Part shown: piece by piece, positions 18,988 through 28,168 of the stretch
Numbering within the stretch: the first letter of the stretch is position 1
Layout: each line of letters starts with the position of its first letter
Source of the DNA: Mucilaginibacter geliditolerans
Lineage (GTDB): Bacteria > Bacteroidota > Bacteroidia > Sphingobacteriales > Sphingobacteriaceae
DNA length: 64,000 bases
Direction of reading: 5' to 3'
Assembly: GCF_014200495.1 (NCBI RefSeq)
Contig: NZ_JACHBY010000002.1
Location: 372,001-436,000, forward strand
Position numbers and translations under genes: made by a program
The notes under the pieces: model-generated
What the model was told of the DNA's origin: nothing
The model's input: only the letters and a program-made list of their open reading frames with translations
The model's database searches: none

Positions 18988-20763
18988 ATGAAACAATTCT
19001 TCAAATTCGTGTTTGCCAGCTTCATTGGCTTTCTGTTAACTATAGTTATTATTATATTAATTCTCGTGGCTTACATAGCTTCATCAGGTAATAATAAAAG
19101 CACTGAAGTTGATTCAGATTCAGTTTTGCATATCCAGTTTACCAAAGATATCCCCGAACGCACACCCTCAAATCCATTTTCAGGCTTAGGCTTTTTAGGG
19201 CTTGATGAGGACAGGGATATCGGCCTTAACGATATATTGGCCAACATAAAAAAGGCAAAAACCGACGATAATATTAAAGGCATATTTTTAGATGAAAGTG
19301 ATATGATGTCGGGCCAGGCTACTGTTGAAGAAGTACGCAATGCCTTGATCGACTTTAAAAAATCAGGTAAGTTCATTATCGCCTATTCCGAAGTTTATAC
19401 ACAGCAATTTTATTACCTGGCATCAGTAGCCGATAAAATCTACATCAACCCTAAAGGTATTTTTGAATTTAAAGGATTCAGCTCGCAGATCACCTTTTTA
19501 AAAGGCGCTATGGATAAATTGGGCATCGAGGCACAAATTATTAAAGTAGGCACCTATAAAAGCGCTGTTGAACCTTATTTTCTTACCAAAATGAGCGATG
19601 CCAACCGCTTGCAGGTTACCTCCTACCTTGGCTCAATGTACGATCATTTTTTAACCGGGATCAGCCTGAGCAGGGGCATAAATAAGGACACCTTATTTAA
19701 CTATGCTAATCAACTGCGCATACAATTTCCGGAAGATGCATTAAAATATAAACTGGTTGATGGCTTAAAATATAAAGATGAAATTCTGGACGAGTTAAGG
19801 CAACGTACGGGGATCGAAGCTAAAAAGGATATCCACAGCGTCGAGATCAATGAGTATAACCAAAATGATGGCACCAGTGATGACGATAATGACAAAAAAG
19901 GTTCAAAAAACAAAGTTGCCATTGTATATGCATCCGGCGAAATTAACGGCGGCGATGGCGATGATAATAGCATAGGCTCTGAAAGAATATCAGAAGCTTT
20001 GCGCAAAGTGCGCCTTGATGATAAGGTTAAAGCCGTGGTTTTACGTGTAAATTCTCCGGGTGGCAGTTCGCTGGCATCGGATGTGATATGGCGCGAGGTT
20101 ATGCTTACTAAAAAAGCCAAACCGGTTATCGTATCCATGGGCGATTATGCAGCCTCAGGCGGTTACTACATTTCCTGCGCGGCAGATTCTATTATTGCTG
20201 AACCAAATACTATTACCGGCTCCATAGGCATTTTTGCCATATTGCCTAACCTGCAAAAGCTATTTAATGATAAGCTGGGAATCACGTTTGATGGTGTAAC
20301 TACCGGAAAATATGCTGATTTGGGTGACATTAGCAGGCCTTTAAGTCCAGATGAGAGAGCTATCCTGCAAAACCAGGTTAACCGTGGTTACGACGAGTTT
20401 ACAAAAGCCGTAGCAACAGGCCGCCACAAAACACAAAAATATATCGACAGCATTGGCCAGGGCCGTGTGTGGACAGGCGCACAAGCCGTAAAAATTGGTT
20501 TGGTTGACCGCCTGGGAAATATTAACGATGCCATTGCATCCGCAGCAAAAATGGCTAAGTTAAAACACTATAAAATAGACGCTTACCCTGATCAAAAAAG
20601 CAAGCTGAATAAAGTGGGTTCCTTATTGAACAGCGAAATAAAGATGCGCACCATAAAATCAGAACTGGGTGAAAACTATATATATTACCAGCAAATAAAA
20701 AGCGTAACTCAAATGATGCGTACCCCGCAGGCCCGTTTGCCTTATGAAATTCAGATAAAGTAA
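18988..20763 (+). CDS. sppA: Signal peptide peptidase SppA, long form
   Basis: This membrane-bound serine protease (591 aa) degrades signal peptides left in the inner membrane. One N-terminal anchor spans residues 8-31. It is the 67-kDa duplicated form, with two Clp-like halves. The catalytic Lys is in KVGTYKSAVEPY (first half, about residue 190), and the catalytic Ser is in NTITGSIGIF (second half), with SPGGSSLASD and YAASGGYYIS nearby. It is divergent from folK. Confidence 0.95.
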   Translation: MKQFFKFVFASFIGFLLTIVIIILILVAYIASSGNNKSTEVDSDSVLHIQFTKDIPERTPSNPFSGLGFLGLDEDRDIGLNDILANIKKAKTDDNIKGIFLDESDMMSGQATVEEVRNALIDFKKSGKFIIAYSEVYTQQFYYLASVADKIYINPKGIFEFKGFSSQITFLKGAMDKLGIEAQIIKVGTYKSAVEPYFLTKMSDANRLQVTSYLGSMYDHFLTGISLSRGINKDTLFNYANQLRIQFPEDALKYKLVDGLKYKDEILDELRQRTGIEAKKDIHSVEINEYNQNDGTSDDDNDKKGSKNKVAIVYASGEINGGDGDDNSIGSERISEALRKVRLDDKVKAVVLRVNSPGGSSLASDVIWREVMLTKKAKPVIVSMGDYAASGGYYISCAADSIIAEPNTITGSIGIFAILPNLQKLFNDKLGITFDGVTTGKYADLGDISRPLSPDERAILQNQVNRGYDEFTKAVATGRHKTQKYIDSIGQGRVWTGAQAVKIGLVDRLGNINDAIASAAKMAKLKHYKIDAYPDQKSKLNKVGSLLNSEIKMRTIKSELGENYIYYQQIKSVTQMMRTPQARLPYEIQIK

Positions 20764-20776
20764 GCTATTGGTTCAT

Positions 20777-20825
20777 GGTTGATAGTTCATAGTAAAAATG
20801 ATAAAAGAACTATGAACTATCAACC
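20777..20825. repeat. Inverted repeat downstream of sppA
   Basis: Perfect 17-bp arms (GGTTGATAGTTCATAGT and its complement) flank a 15-nt loop. A further partial copy, CTATGAACTA, follows at 20831-20840. There is no T run, so this is a dispersed intergenic repeat more than a canonical terminator, although it may well attenuate sppA transcription. Confidence 0.75.
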
Positions 20826-20877
20826 ACAAACTATGAACTAAGACACAGCTTTTGTACTTTTACACCATAATCTATTT

Positions 20878-22551
20878 ATGGAAAATAAACCCATAGCCCG
20901 AGCGCTTCGCCTATTATCGCAACTGATGGAACTGCATGAGGTTAATCCGTTTAAAATACGGTCGATAGCCAATGCAGCTTTTAAGGTTGATAAACTTCCA
21001 TTCCCCGTTGCCGGTAAAAGCTTTGAAGAGCTGGAAAAAGTTGACGGTGTTGGCAAAAGTATAGCCGCTAAAATTATTGAACTACTGGATACCGGCACCA
21101 TGGTTGAGTTACAGGAATTGCTTGCGGCTACCCCTGAAGGTGTTGTGGAAATGATGGGCATAAAAGGTATCGGCCCTAAAAAAGTAGCTATTATCTGGCA
21201 TGATCTCGGCATTGAAAATACTGGTGAACTATACTATGCCTGTAATGAAAACCGCCTGATTGAGGCCAAGGGCTTCGGTTTAAAAACACAGGAAGAGATC
21301 CGTAAAGCTATTGAGTTCAGGATGGCGAGCAATGGTAAATTCCTGTATGCGCAGATAGAAAAAGAAGCCAATGATCTGTTGGATCAGCTGAAAAATTTGT
21401 TTCCCGGGGCGTTATTTGAATTTGGCGGGGAATTCCGCAGACTTTGCGAAATCATCAGCGAACTGGTTATTGTATTAGGCAGCCGCGATCAAACCATTGC
21501 TTTTGATTCATTGTTAAAATCAGAAATACTTAATAATATAACAGCCAATGGCAACCACATTAGCGGCGAAATGCCTAATGGCCTACTGGTTGATATAGTT
21601 TGTGTGGAGAAACGCGACTTTTATAAAGAGCTATTCCTGCAAACAGGTAATGATGAGCACGTAGCAGCGGTTATTAACCGGATGGCAGATGTAATTGATC
21701 AGCCTGAAAGCGAGGAACTGATCTACACAAAAGCAGGCCTTGAATTTATGAAACCCGAACTGCGCGAAGATGATACTTTTATTGCAAGAGCAAGGGATAA
21801 CGCGTTGCCAAAACTCATCAGTTATAACGACCTTAAAGGCACCCTGCATAACCACAGTACGTGGAGCGACGGTGTAAATACCATTGAAGAAATGGCACTA
21901 TACTGCCGTGATACGCTGAAACTAGAGTACCTGGGCATGTGCGATCATAGCAAAAGCGCTTTTTATGCAAAAGGATTAAGCATTGAACGGGTATTACAGC
22001 AACATGAAGAGATCGACCACCTGAATAAAAAGCTGGATGGCTTTAAGATATTTAAGGGCATTGAGTCGGATATCTTAAACGATGGCTCGCTGGATTACCC
22101 AGATGAAATCCTGAAAAAGTTCGATTTTATAGTAGCATCCGTCCACTCCAACCTTAAAATGGATGAGGAAAAAGCTACTGCCCGTTTAATAAAAGCGATT
22201 GAAAATCCTTATACTACTATACTTGGCCACCCAACCGGGCGTTTGTTGTTAAGCAGAAAAGGCTACCCTATCGATTACAAAAAGGTGATAGATGCCTGCG
22301 CGGCAAACAAGGTGGTAATTGAAATAAATGCCAATCCATTTCGCCTCGACCTCGACTGGCGCTGGCACCAATACGCATTGGATAAAGGCGTTATACTATC
22401 CATAAACCCAGATGCACATCGTAATGAGGGCTTTTTAGACATGCATTATGGCGTAATTGTAGCCCGAAAAGGTGGTTTATACAAGGAAAAATGTTTGAAT
22501 GCCTTATCATTGCAGGAAATTCAACAATATTTCAATAACAAAAAGGGTTAA
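20878..22551 (+). CDS. polX: PolX-type protein (HhH, nucleotidyltransferase-like and PHP domains)
   Basis: This 557-aa protein has the bacterial PolX layout: a helix-hairpin-helix N-terminal region (VDGVGKSIAAKI, IKGIGPKKVAI), a Pol-beta-like palm, and a C-terminal PHP phosphoesterase domain. The PHP metal ligands look intact (LHNHSTWSDG, MCDHSKSA, ASVHSN, LGHPTGR, INPDAHR), so 3'-5' exonuclease activity is likely. The palm does not look intact: where family members have G-x2-RR-x6-DVD, this protein reads GGEFRRLCEIISELVIVL, leaving Glu and Val in place of the two catalytic Asp residues. It may have lost polymerase activity. A base-excision repair role is likely. Confidence 0.88.
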   Translation: MENKPIARALRLLSQLMELHEVNPFKIRSIANAAFKVDKLPFPVAGKSFEELEKVDGVGKSIAAKIIELLDTGTMVELQELLAATPEGVVEMMGIKGIGPKKVAIIWHDLGIENTGELYYACNENRLIEAKGFGLKTQEEIRKAIEFRMASNGKFLYAQIEKEANDLLDQLKNLFPGALFEFGGEFRRLCEIISELVIVLGSRDQTIAFDSLLKSEILNNITANGNHISGEMPNGLLVDIVCVEKRDFYKELFLQTGNDEHVAAVINRMADVIDQPESEELIYTKAGLEFMKPELREDDTFIARARDNALPKLISYNDLKGTLHNHSTWSDGVNTIEEMALYCRDTLKLEYLGMCDHSKSAFYAKGLSIERVLQQHEEIDHLNKKLDGFKIFKGIESDILNDGSLDYPDEILKKFDFIVASVHSNLKMDEEKATARLIKAIENPYTTILGHPTGRLLLSRKGYPIDYKKVIDACAANKVVIEINANPFRLDLDWRWHQYALDKGVILSINPDAHRNEGFLDMHYGVIVARKGGLYKEKCLNALSLQEIQQYFNNKKG

Positions 22552-22614
22552 TACAGTCAGAAAGTTCAAGGTCTGAAAGCAAAAAGATCAATGAACTAAT
22601 GAACCAGTGAACTA

Positions 22615-23601
22615 ATGAGCATAGTAGATAAAGTACGTTCCATACAAAAATCAGGTAAACAGCCATCCATATTGGTTATTGGCGATATTATGATAGATCA
22701 TTATATATGGGGCGGCGCTACAAGGCTATCACCAGAAGCTCCCGTACCAATAGTTAATGTAAAAAGGGAAACCACTACCCTGGGCGGTGCCGGTAATTTA
22801 ACCCAAAACCTGGTTAGCCTGGGCGCTAAAGTTATGCTGGGCGGTGTTAAAGGCGATGACGAAGCCGGTAAGCAATTAATAGAAATATTAAGTAATGAAG
22901 GCGTACAATCGGGTACTATAATTACTGATATCAACCGGCCCACAACTATAAAAACCCGTGTTTTAGCAGGTAATCAGCAAATAGTAAGGATTGACAGGGA
23001 ATTAACCGATGCACTTACCCCTGAACTGGAATATGAACTTTTAAACAAGCTAATAGCACATATTGATGAAGCCGATATAGTAGTATTATCCGATTATAAT
23101 AAAGGCCTGTTCTCCCCTGTTTTCACGCAAAACATAATTAAAGCTGCAAATGATCGCCAAAAAAAGGTGATTGTTGATCCTAAAGGCTTAAATTATGAGA
23201 AATATAAAGGCGCATTTATTATCAAGCCTAACAAAAAGGAGCTTACTGAAGCTGCTAAAGCCGAAAAAATAAAAGGAATTGCTGATGTTAAGGAAGCCGC
23301 TAAAGCTATTTTTGAGCAAACAAATGTCACTTACCTGGTAGTAACTTTATCAGAAGAAGGTATGGCAATTGTAAGCAAGGATGATTGCAAAATACTACCT
23401 GTTAAGGCTACTGAAGTATTTGATGTTACCGGAGCTGGTGATACTGTTTTAGCAGCGATAGCCTATTTTATAGCATCAGGTTTATCGGTTGAGGAGGCCT
23501 GCGATCTGGCAAATCATGCCGCAGCAATAGTGATCAGGCACATCGGCAGCGCCACAACAACTATAGATGAAATTATTGACGATATTAATAATACCCGTTA
23601 A
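22615..23601 (+). CDS. hldA: D-glycero-beta-D-manno-heptose-7-phosphate kinase
   Basis: This ribokinase/PfkB-family kinase (328 aa) phosphorylates heptose 7-phosphate at C1 in ADP-heptose synthesis. It corresponds to the N-terminal half of E. coli HldE. Visible motifs are the substrate region GDIMIDHYIWG, the GGAGN motif (TTLGGAGNLTQNL), and the PfkB signature DVTGAGDTVLAAIAY with the catalytic Asp at its centre. It is the first gene of a close-packed operon running hldA, gmhA, hldC, DUF4254, GT9 and sixA. Confidence 0.93.
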   Translation: MSIVDKVRSIQKSGKQPSILVIGDIMIDHYIWGGATRLSPEAPVPIVNVKRETTTLGGAGNLTQNLVSLGAKVMLGGVKGDDEAGKQLIEILSNEGVQSGTIITDINRPTTIKTRVLAGNQQIVRIDRELTDALTPELEYELLNKLIAHIDEADIVVLSDYNKGLFSPVFTQNIIKAANDRQKKVIVDPKGLNYEKYKGAFIIKPNKKELTEAAKAEKIKGIADVKEAAKAIFEQTNVTYLVVTLSEEGMAIVSKDDCKILPVKATEVFDVTGAGDTVLAAIAYFIASGLSVEEACDLANHAAAIVIRHIGSATTTIDEIIDDINNTR

Positions 23602-23603
23602 AC

Positions 23604-24158
23604 ATGGTTAGTGAGGAGCTTTACGATCATAAAAATTTAATAAAAAAAGTAATTGATTTGCTTACTGCCGATATTGAAGCGGGCTGTGAATTATTTACCT
23701 CAACTATATTAAGCGGCAATAAGATCTTATTAGCCGGTAACGGTGGCAGTGCAGCTGATTCACAGCACATTGCAGCAGAATTAAGCGGAAGGTTTGTAAA
23801 AGACCGCAAAGCATTACCCGCCGTGGCCTTAACTACTGACACTTCGGCCATTACAGCTATAGCTAATGATCATGGTTATGAGTATGTTTTCTCGCGCCAG
23901 TTAGAGGCTTTAGCCCTGCCGGGCGATCTGTTTGTAGGTATTTCAACCAGTGGGAATAGTCCGGTAATATTAAAGGCCTTTGAATCGGCCAAAGAATTTG
24001 GCTGCAAAACATTGGGTTTATCCGGCCGTGATGGTGGTAAAATGAATAGGCTTTGCGATCTGAATATCATCGTACCATCGGATGTTACGGCCCGTATACA
24101 GGAAATGCACATCCTGATCGGTCACATATTTTGCAAGGCAGTTGACGACTTGTTTTAG
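23604..24158 (+). CDS. gmhA: Sedoheptulose 7-phosphate isomerase
   Basis: GmhA (184 aa) converts sedoheptulose 7-phosphate to D-glycero-D-manno-heptose 7-phosphate, the first step of ADP-heptose synthesis. It is a SIS-domain protein with the phosphosugar-binding segments GNGGSAADSQHIAAELSGRF and ISTSGNSPVIL. The C-terminal catalytic His lies in EMHILIGHIFC. It begins 2 bp after the hldA stop, so translation is likely coupled. Confidence 0.95.
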   Translation: MVSEELYDHKNLIKKVIDLLTADIEAGCELFTSTILSGNKILLAGNGGSAADSQHIAAELSGRFVKDRKALPAVALTTDTSAITAIANDHGYEYVFSRQLEALALPGDLFVGISTSGNSPVILKAFESAKEFGCKTLGLSGRDGGKMNRLCDLNIIVPSDVTARIQEMHILIGHIFCKAVDDLF

Positions 24159-24170
24159 TAATTTAGCACC

Positions 24171-24665
24171 ATGCGCGATATTGAAAAGATCCTTTTTAAC
24201 AAAATAACTGAGCTATCAGGCCTTAAAACAAAGGTTGCTACCTGGAAAAGCGAGGGTAAGAAGGTTGTTTTTACAAATGGCGTGTTCGATCTGATCCATA
24301 TTGGGCATATCACTTACCTGTCAAAAGCTGCTGAATTGGGCGATAAATTGATCATCGGCCTAAATTCAGACACTTCAGTTAAGCGTATTAAGGGCGAAAG
24401 TAGGCCGATTAATGGGCAGGATAGTCGCGCGGCATTGCTGGCATCTTTCTTTTTTGTGGATGCTGTGGTAGTTTTTGAAGAAGATACCCCTTTGAATCTG
24501 ATTACCACTTTAATGCCTAATGTACTGATAAAGGGTGCCGATTACTCCATTGAAAATATTGTTGGCGGTAAAGAAGTAATTGCCAATGGCGGTGAAGTTA
24601 AAACTATTACTTTTGTAGAGGGTTATTCTTCAACCTCAATTATTAAGAAGATCCAACAAAAATAA
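24171..24665 (+). CDS. hldC: D-glycero-beta-D-manno-heptose 1-phosphate adenylyltransferase
   Basis: This nucleotidyltransferase (164 aa) joins AMP to heptose 1-phosphate to give ADP-heptose. It corresponds to the C-terminal half of HldE. The cytidylyltransferase-fold signature is FTNGVFDLIHIGHITYL (HxGH core), with GLNSDTSVKRIKG downstream and the SSTSIIKKI closing motif. Kinase and adenylyltransferase are separate genes here, flanking gmhA. It starts 12 bp after gmhA. Confidence 0.94.
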   Translation: MRDIEKILFNKITELSGLKTKVATWKSEGKKVVFTNGVFDLIHIGHITYLSKAAELGDKLIIGLNSDTSVKRIKGESRPINGQDSRAALLASFFFVDAVVVFEEDTPLNLITTLMPNVLIKGADYSIENIVGGKEVIANGGEVKTITFVEGYSSTSIIKKIQQK

Positions 24666-24677
24666 GCTTGCACACAT

Positions 24678-25292
24678 TTGAAAAACATGATAAGTGAACA
24701 TTGTAACCAGATATTTGAACAGGCGATAAGCGATTATCACCGGTTCAACGAGGTAGAAAAGCAATGTAAAAACCCTTTTGTTCCCGTTACTTTAGATAAT
24801 TTGTTATACGCCAAATGCTGGATTGATACCGCGCAATGGCACATGGAAGACGAGATCCGTAACCCGTCTATCCAACCGCTTGAAGTGGTAAAATGGAAAC
24901 GCAGCATTGACGCCTCTAACCAGGACCGTACCGATATGGTAGAGTATATCGACTCCTATTTCCACGAAAAATATAAGGATATTCAGCCTTTAGCATCAGC
25001 CCGAATAAACACTGAAAGCCCGGCATGGGCCATTGACCGGCTATCTATCCTCGCGTTAAAGATTTATCATATGCGCGAAGAAAGCCTGCGTACAGATGCT
25101 GATAAGGCGCATATTACAGAGTGCAAAAACAAGCTGGCCATATTATTACAGCAACGAATTGACCTTTCAACAGCTATTGATGAACTATTGGAAGATATAG
25201 AAAAGGGAGAAAAATACATGAAGGTTTATCGCCAGATGAAGATGTATAACGATCCTGAGCTTAACCCTGTTTTATACAATAACAAAAAATAA
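24678..25292 (+). CDS. DUF4254 protein of the heptose operon
   Basis: This 204-aa protein matches what I recall of the DUF4254 family, helical cytosolic proteins found in Bacteroidota beside ADP-heptose genes. Conserved-looking pieces are CWIDTAQWHMEDEIRNP and INTESPAWAIDRLSILALKIYHM. There is no signal peptide, membrane segment or known catalytic motif. It lies between hldC and a GT9 transferase, and its stop overlaps the next start by 1 bp. A role in heptose or LPS-core assembly is inferred from context; the biochemical function is unknown. Confidence 0.75.
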   Translation: MKNMISEHCNQIFEQAISDYHRFNEVEKQCKNPFVPVTLDNLLYAKCWIDTAQWHMEDEIRNPSIQPLEVVKWKRSIDASNQDRTDMVEYIDSYFHEKYKDIQPLASARINTESPAWAIDRLSILALKIYHMREESLRTDADKAHITECKNKLAILLQQRIDLSTAIDELLEDIEKGEKYMKVYRQMKMYNDPELNPVLYNNKK

Positions 25293-26323
25293 TGCCGGGG
25301 CCAAAGCACATATTGGTCATGCGTTTTTCGGCTATGGGCGATGTGGCGATGACCGTTCCGGTTGTTAAAGCGTTGTTAGATCAAAACCCTGAGGTTACTA
25401 TTACCTATGCTTCCCGCCCTGAATTTGCTGAATTCTTCAAAAATATACCACGTCTAAATTTCTATCCTGCCGATTTAAAAGAGCTTTATAAGGGTTTAGG
25501 GGGCCTGATAAAACTCTTCAATCACCTAAAAAGTCAGGAACATTTTGATGCGGTGGCTGATCTGCATAACAACCTGCGCACACAAATATTAAGGCGATTA
25601 TTCAGGTTAACCGATGTAAAAACTGCCGCTCTGGATAAAGGCAGAGCTGAAAAAAAGCTCCTAACCCGCTTCCCAAACAAGGTACTAAAACCGCTAAAAC
25701 GTACTACCGAACGCTATGCAGATGTGTTCCGCGAGATAGGGTTCGATGTGATATTGGACTATAAACTGGTGAAAGGATCAAAGCCTTTAACCGATGATAT
25801 TATCAGCATAACAGGTGAAAAAACTACGCCATGGATAGGCATTTCGCCGTTCGCCAAGCATAAAGGGAAGATTTACCCGCTTGAAAAAATGGAGGAAGTG
25901 ATTGCTGAATTAGACAAACAGGATGTAAAGATCTTCCTTTTTGGAGGATCAGTAAACGAACAGGAAGTATGCAGCGAATGGGAGAAAAAGTATACAAATG
26001 TGATCTCAACAGTCCGCATTTTAAACATGCAGCAGGAATTTGTACTTATCAATAACCTGGATGTAATGCTCAGTATGGACTCTGCTGGCATGCATTTAGC
26101 TTCTCTTGAGGGTACGCCAGTGGTATCAATTTGGGGTGCAACACACCATTATGCTGGTTTTTTAGGCTACGGACAATCAGAAAATGATATTGTGGCCGAC
26201 ACAATTGAGTGCCGACCATGTTCTGTATATGGTAATAAACCATGCTTTAGAAAGGATTATGCCTGCCTACACCGTATAAATGCCGAAACTATAGTTGATA
26301 AATTAACTCAATACACCCGATGA
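25292..26323 (+). CDS. Glycosyltransferase family 9 protein, probable heptosyltransferase
   Basis: This 343-aa GT-B fold enzyme probably transfers heptose from ADP-heptose to lipid A core in the cytoplasm. It begins with the GT9 pattern HILVMRFSAMGDVAMTVPVVKAL. The C-terminal half has FLFGGSVNEQE, LINNLDVMLSMDSAGMHLAS and GTPVVSIWGATH, the usual nucleotide-sugar site. The terminal part has clustered cysteines (CRPCSVYGNKPC). It directly follows the ADP-heptose genes, which supports heptose as the donor. The exact acceptor is not known. Confidence 0.87.
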   Translation: MPGPKHILVMRFSAMGDVAMTVPVVKALLDQNPEVTITYASRPEFAEFFKNIPRLNFYPADLKELYKGLGGLIKLFNHLKSQEHFDAVADLHNNLRTQILRRLFRLTDVKTAALDKGRAEKKLLTRFPNKVLKPLKRTTERYADVFREIGFDVILDYKLVKGSKPLTDDIISITGEKTTPWIGISPFAKHKGKIYPLEKMEEVIAELDKQDVKIFLFGGSVNEQEVCSEWEKKYTNVISTVRILNMQQEFVLINNLDVMLSMDSAGMHLASLEGTPVVSIWGATHHYAGFLGYGQSENDIVADTIECRPCSVYGNKPCFRKDYACLHRINAETIVDKLTQYTR

Positions 26324-26790
26324 AAAGGTTATTATTAATTCGCCATGCTAAGGCCACCCATGATACTGATTATAAGGATTTTGATCGCCCACTAAAAAAA
26401 TCGGGCATAAAAGATTCCGAAATAATGGCCGACCACCTGAAAACAAAGTCATATATACCACAGATCATCTTCAGCAGCCCATCGGCACGCACAAAAAAAA
26501 CGGCTGATATTTTTGCTGAACATCTCTCAGTAACCAAAATTCAAACTGATAAAGCGATATATGAGGCAAGCGATGCTACATTATTAGATATCATCAACGA
26601 GTTTCCGGATCAGTATTACTTTATTGCATTGGTTGGGCATAACCCTGCTATAAGTCAGATGCTTTATCACTTAACCGGGCAAATAAAGGATGTACCTCCC
26701 TGTGCCATTGCTGTAATTGATTTTGAGTTTGATGAATGGAAATTAATAAGCGGCGGCACCGGGAAGTTGGTGCTTTATGATGAGGTATAG
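26320..26790 (+). CDS. sixA: SixA-type histidine phosphatase
   Basis: This 156-aa phosphatase belongs to the RHG (phosphoglycerate mutase-like) superfamily. The catalytic RHA motif is LIRHAKATH (residues 5-13), and the second catalytic His is in VGHNPAIS. The compact length and the DFDRPLKKSG segment fit SixA, a phosphohistidine phosphatase of phosphorelay proteins. It overlaps the GT9 gene by 4 bp (ATGA) as the last gene of the heptose operon. It could instead dephosphorylate a small molecule. Confidence 0.8.
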   Translation: MKRLLLIRHAKATHDTDYKDFDRPLKKSGIKDSEIMADHLKTKSYIPQIIFSSPSARTKKTADIFAEHLSVTKIQTDKAIYEASDATLLDIINEFPDQYYFIALVGHNPAISQMLYHLTGQIKDVPPCAIAVIDFEFDEWKLISGGTGKLVLYDEV

Positions 26791-26816
26791 GCAATAATCA
26801 AAGTGCAGAGCACCAA

Positions 26817-26914
26817 GCGTCATTGCGAGGAACGAAGCAATCTCTACGTAGGTAAAGCCACTTGCAAATCGCCTCTGTATAGTTTAGAGATTGCTTCGTA
26901 CCTCGCAATGACGC
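26817..26914. repeat. GCGTCATTGCGAGG inverted repeat, copy 1
   Basis: Arms of about 30 bp beginning GCGTCATTGCGAGGAACGAA pair with their complement, with one mismatch in the AAC/TAC position. They surround a loop of about 38 nt. The repeat fills the gap between convergent sixA and dprA. Two related copies lie at 49159-49250 and 54779-54861. No coding capacity is present. Confidence 0.9.
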
Positions 26915-26936
26915 GGTTTATATATTTTCTCAACCC

Positions 26937-28034
26937 CTAACTAATCAAATAAGTCTTCCCCGGCAGCGAGCGGATATAGCCCTGCATCTCCATATTTAAC
27001 AGGTTCATAGCCAACATGCTCATGGGCATATTGGTTTTTATAGTGAGGTCATCAATAGCGAGCGGGGCTTTGTGATCCTTTATCGTATCAAAAATAATTT
27101 GCTCATCCCTTGTCAGATCGATAGGTAAAGTAAATTGCTGAACCGCCTTAACATTTTCGCCCTTTTCCCAACCTAAACTATATGCCAGATCGGCCGGATT
27201 GGTAAGCAATGCGGCTTTATTATGCCGTACCAGGAAGTTACATCCTTCCGAAAACTCATCTCCTATCCTGCCCGGGAAAGTATAAACATCACGGTTATAA
27301 GAGTTTGCTATTTCAGCAGTAATCAGCGCGCCGCCTTTTACACTGGCTTCAATCACTACTGTAGCATCGGCCATTCCGGCTACAATACGGTTACGCTCAG
27401 GGAAATTCTCCCTGTCGGGGATAGTGCCTGATGGGTATTCCGACAATAATCCACCGTTTTCCAGCATTTTTTCAGCTGTTGAACGGTTTTGACCGGGATA
27501 CAATCGATCCAGCCCATGTCCAAGTACGCCAACTGTAGGCATATTTAGGCGCAGGCACTCTTTATGCGCCGCCACATCAATCCCTAATGCCAGTCCGCTT
27601 ACTATCAGCACGTTGTATTGTTGCAACTCTTCAATTAACTCTTTACACAAATGCTTACCATATTCAGTGGCATTACGGGTACCTACTATGCTGATAACAC
27701 GCTGATTATTTAGATCGATATTACCTTTACTATATAATAATACAGGTGAGTCATTACATAACTTCAGGCGTTTGGGGTAGCGCGGATCAGTATAAAAGAT
27801 AACATCGATATTGTTTTTTTCAATGAACTTTATTTCCTCCTCTGCCTTTCGCAGCGCTTCATCCAAATTTAATTGACCTATTGTTTTTATCCCGATACCG
27901 GGCACTTCCAATAATTTCGATTTGGATACAGTAAATATCCTCTCGGCGCTGCCTAATGATGAGATCAGCGATTTTGACAGTACATGACTAACATTTTTAA
28001 CGTAAGTAAGGGCAACCTGGTGTAGTATAGACAT
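26937..28034 (-). CDS. dprA: DNA-processing protein DprA
   Basis: DprA (365 aa) binds single-stranded DNA taken up during transformation and loads RecA. An N-terminal helix-hairpin-like region (VPGIGIKTIGQL) is followed by the Rossmann core with VGTRNATEYG, VSGLALGIDVAAH and VLGHGLDRLYPGQN. The pattern ends with FPERNRIVAGMADATVVIEAS and a C-terminal winged-helix segment (HKAPLAIDDL to the end). It is convergent with sixA. Other competence genes are not nearby. Confidence 0.95.
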   Translation of the reverse strand: MSILHQVALTYVKNVSHVLSKSLISSLGSAERIFTVSKSKLLEVPGIGIKTIGQLNLDEALRKAEEEIKFIEKNNIDVIFYTDPRYPKRLKLCNDSPVLLYSKGNIDLNNQRVISIVGTRNATEYGKHLCKELIEELQQYNVLIVSGLALGIDVAAHKECLRLNMPTVGVLGHGLDRLYPGQNRSTAEKMLENGGLLSEYPSGTIPDRENFPERNRIVAGMADATVVIEASVKGGALITAEIANSYNRDVYTFPGRIGDEFSEGCNFLVRHNKAALLTNPADLAYSLGWEKGENVKAVQQFTLPIDLTRDEQIIFDTIKDHKAPLAIDDLTIKTNMPMSMLAMNLLNMEMQGYIRSLPGKTYLIS

Positions 28035-28100
28035 AGTGATAAGATCAGCCTAAAATAAAAAAAGAATAACAATAATGCTATAATAATTAGCAAATAATAA

Positions 28101-28164
28101 AACTACAAAAATAGTTTACAAACTATAAAAATAGTTATACCTTTACTCAACTATAAAAATAGTT
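28101..28164 (+). promoter_or_regulatory. Three operator-like dyads before the BlaI-type repressor
   Basis: Three 16-bp dyads, AACTAYAAAAATAGTT, lie at 28101-28116, 28121-28136 and 28149-28164. The second and third are identical; the first differs by one base. Centre-to-centre distances are 20 and 28 bp. The last one ends 4 bp before the repressor ATG. The arrangement fits autorepression by the encoded dimeric repressor. Confidence 0.8.
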
Positions 28165-28168
28165 TACT

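Noticed and set aside
18900..19025. N-terminal extension of folK to 19025
   Set aside because: The extra residues are Ile/Tyr-rich, unlike HPPK, and would overlap the divergent sppA gene; MIDVYLLLGSN at 18899 is the family start.
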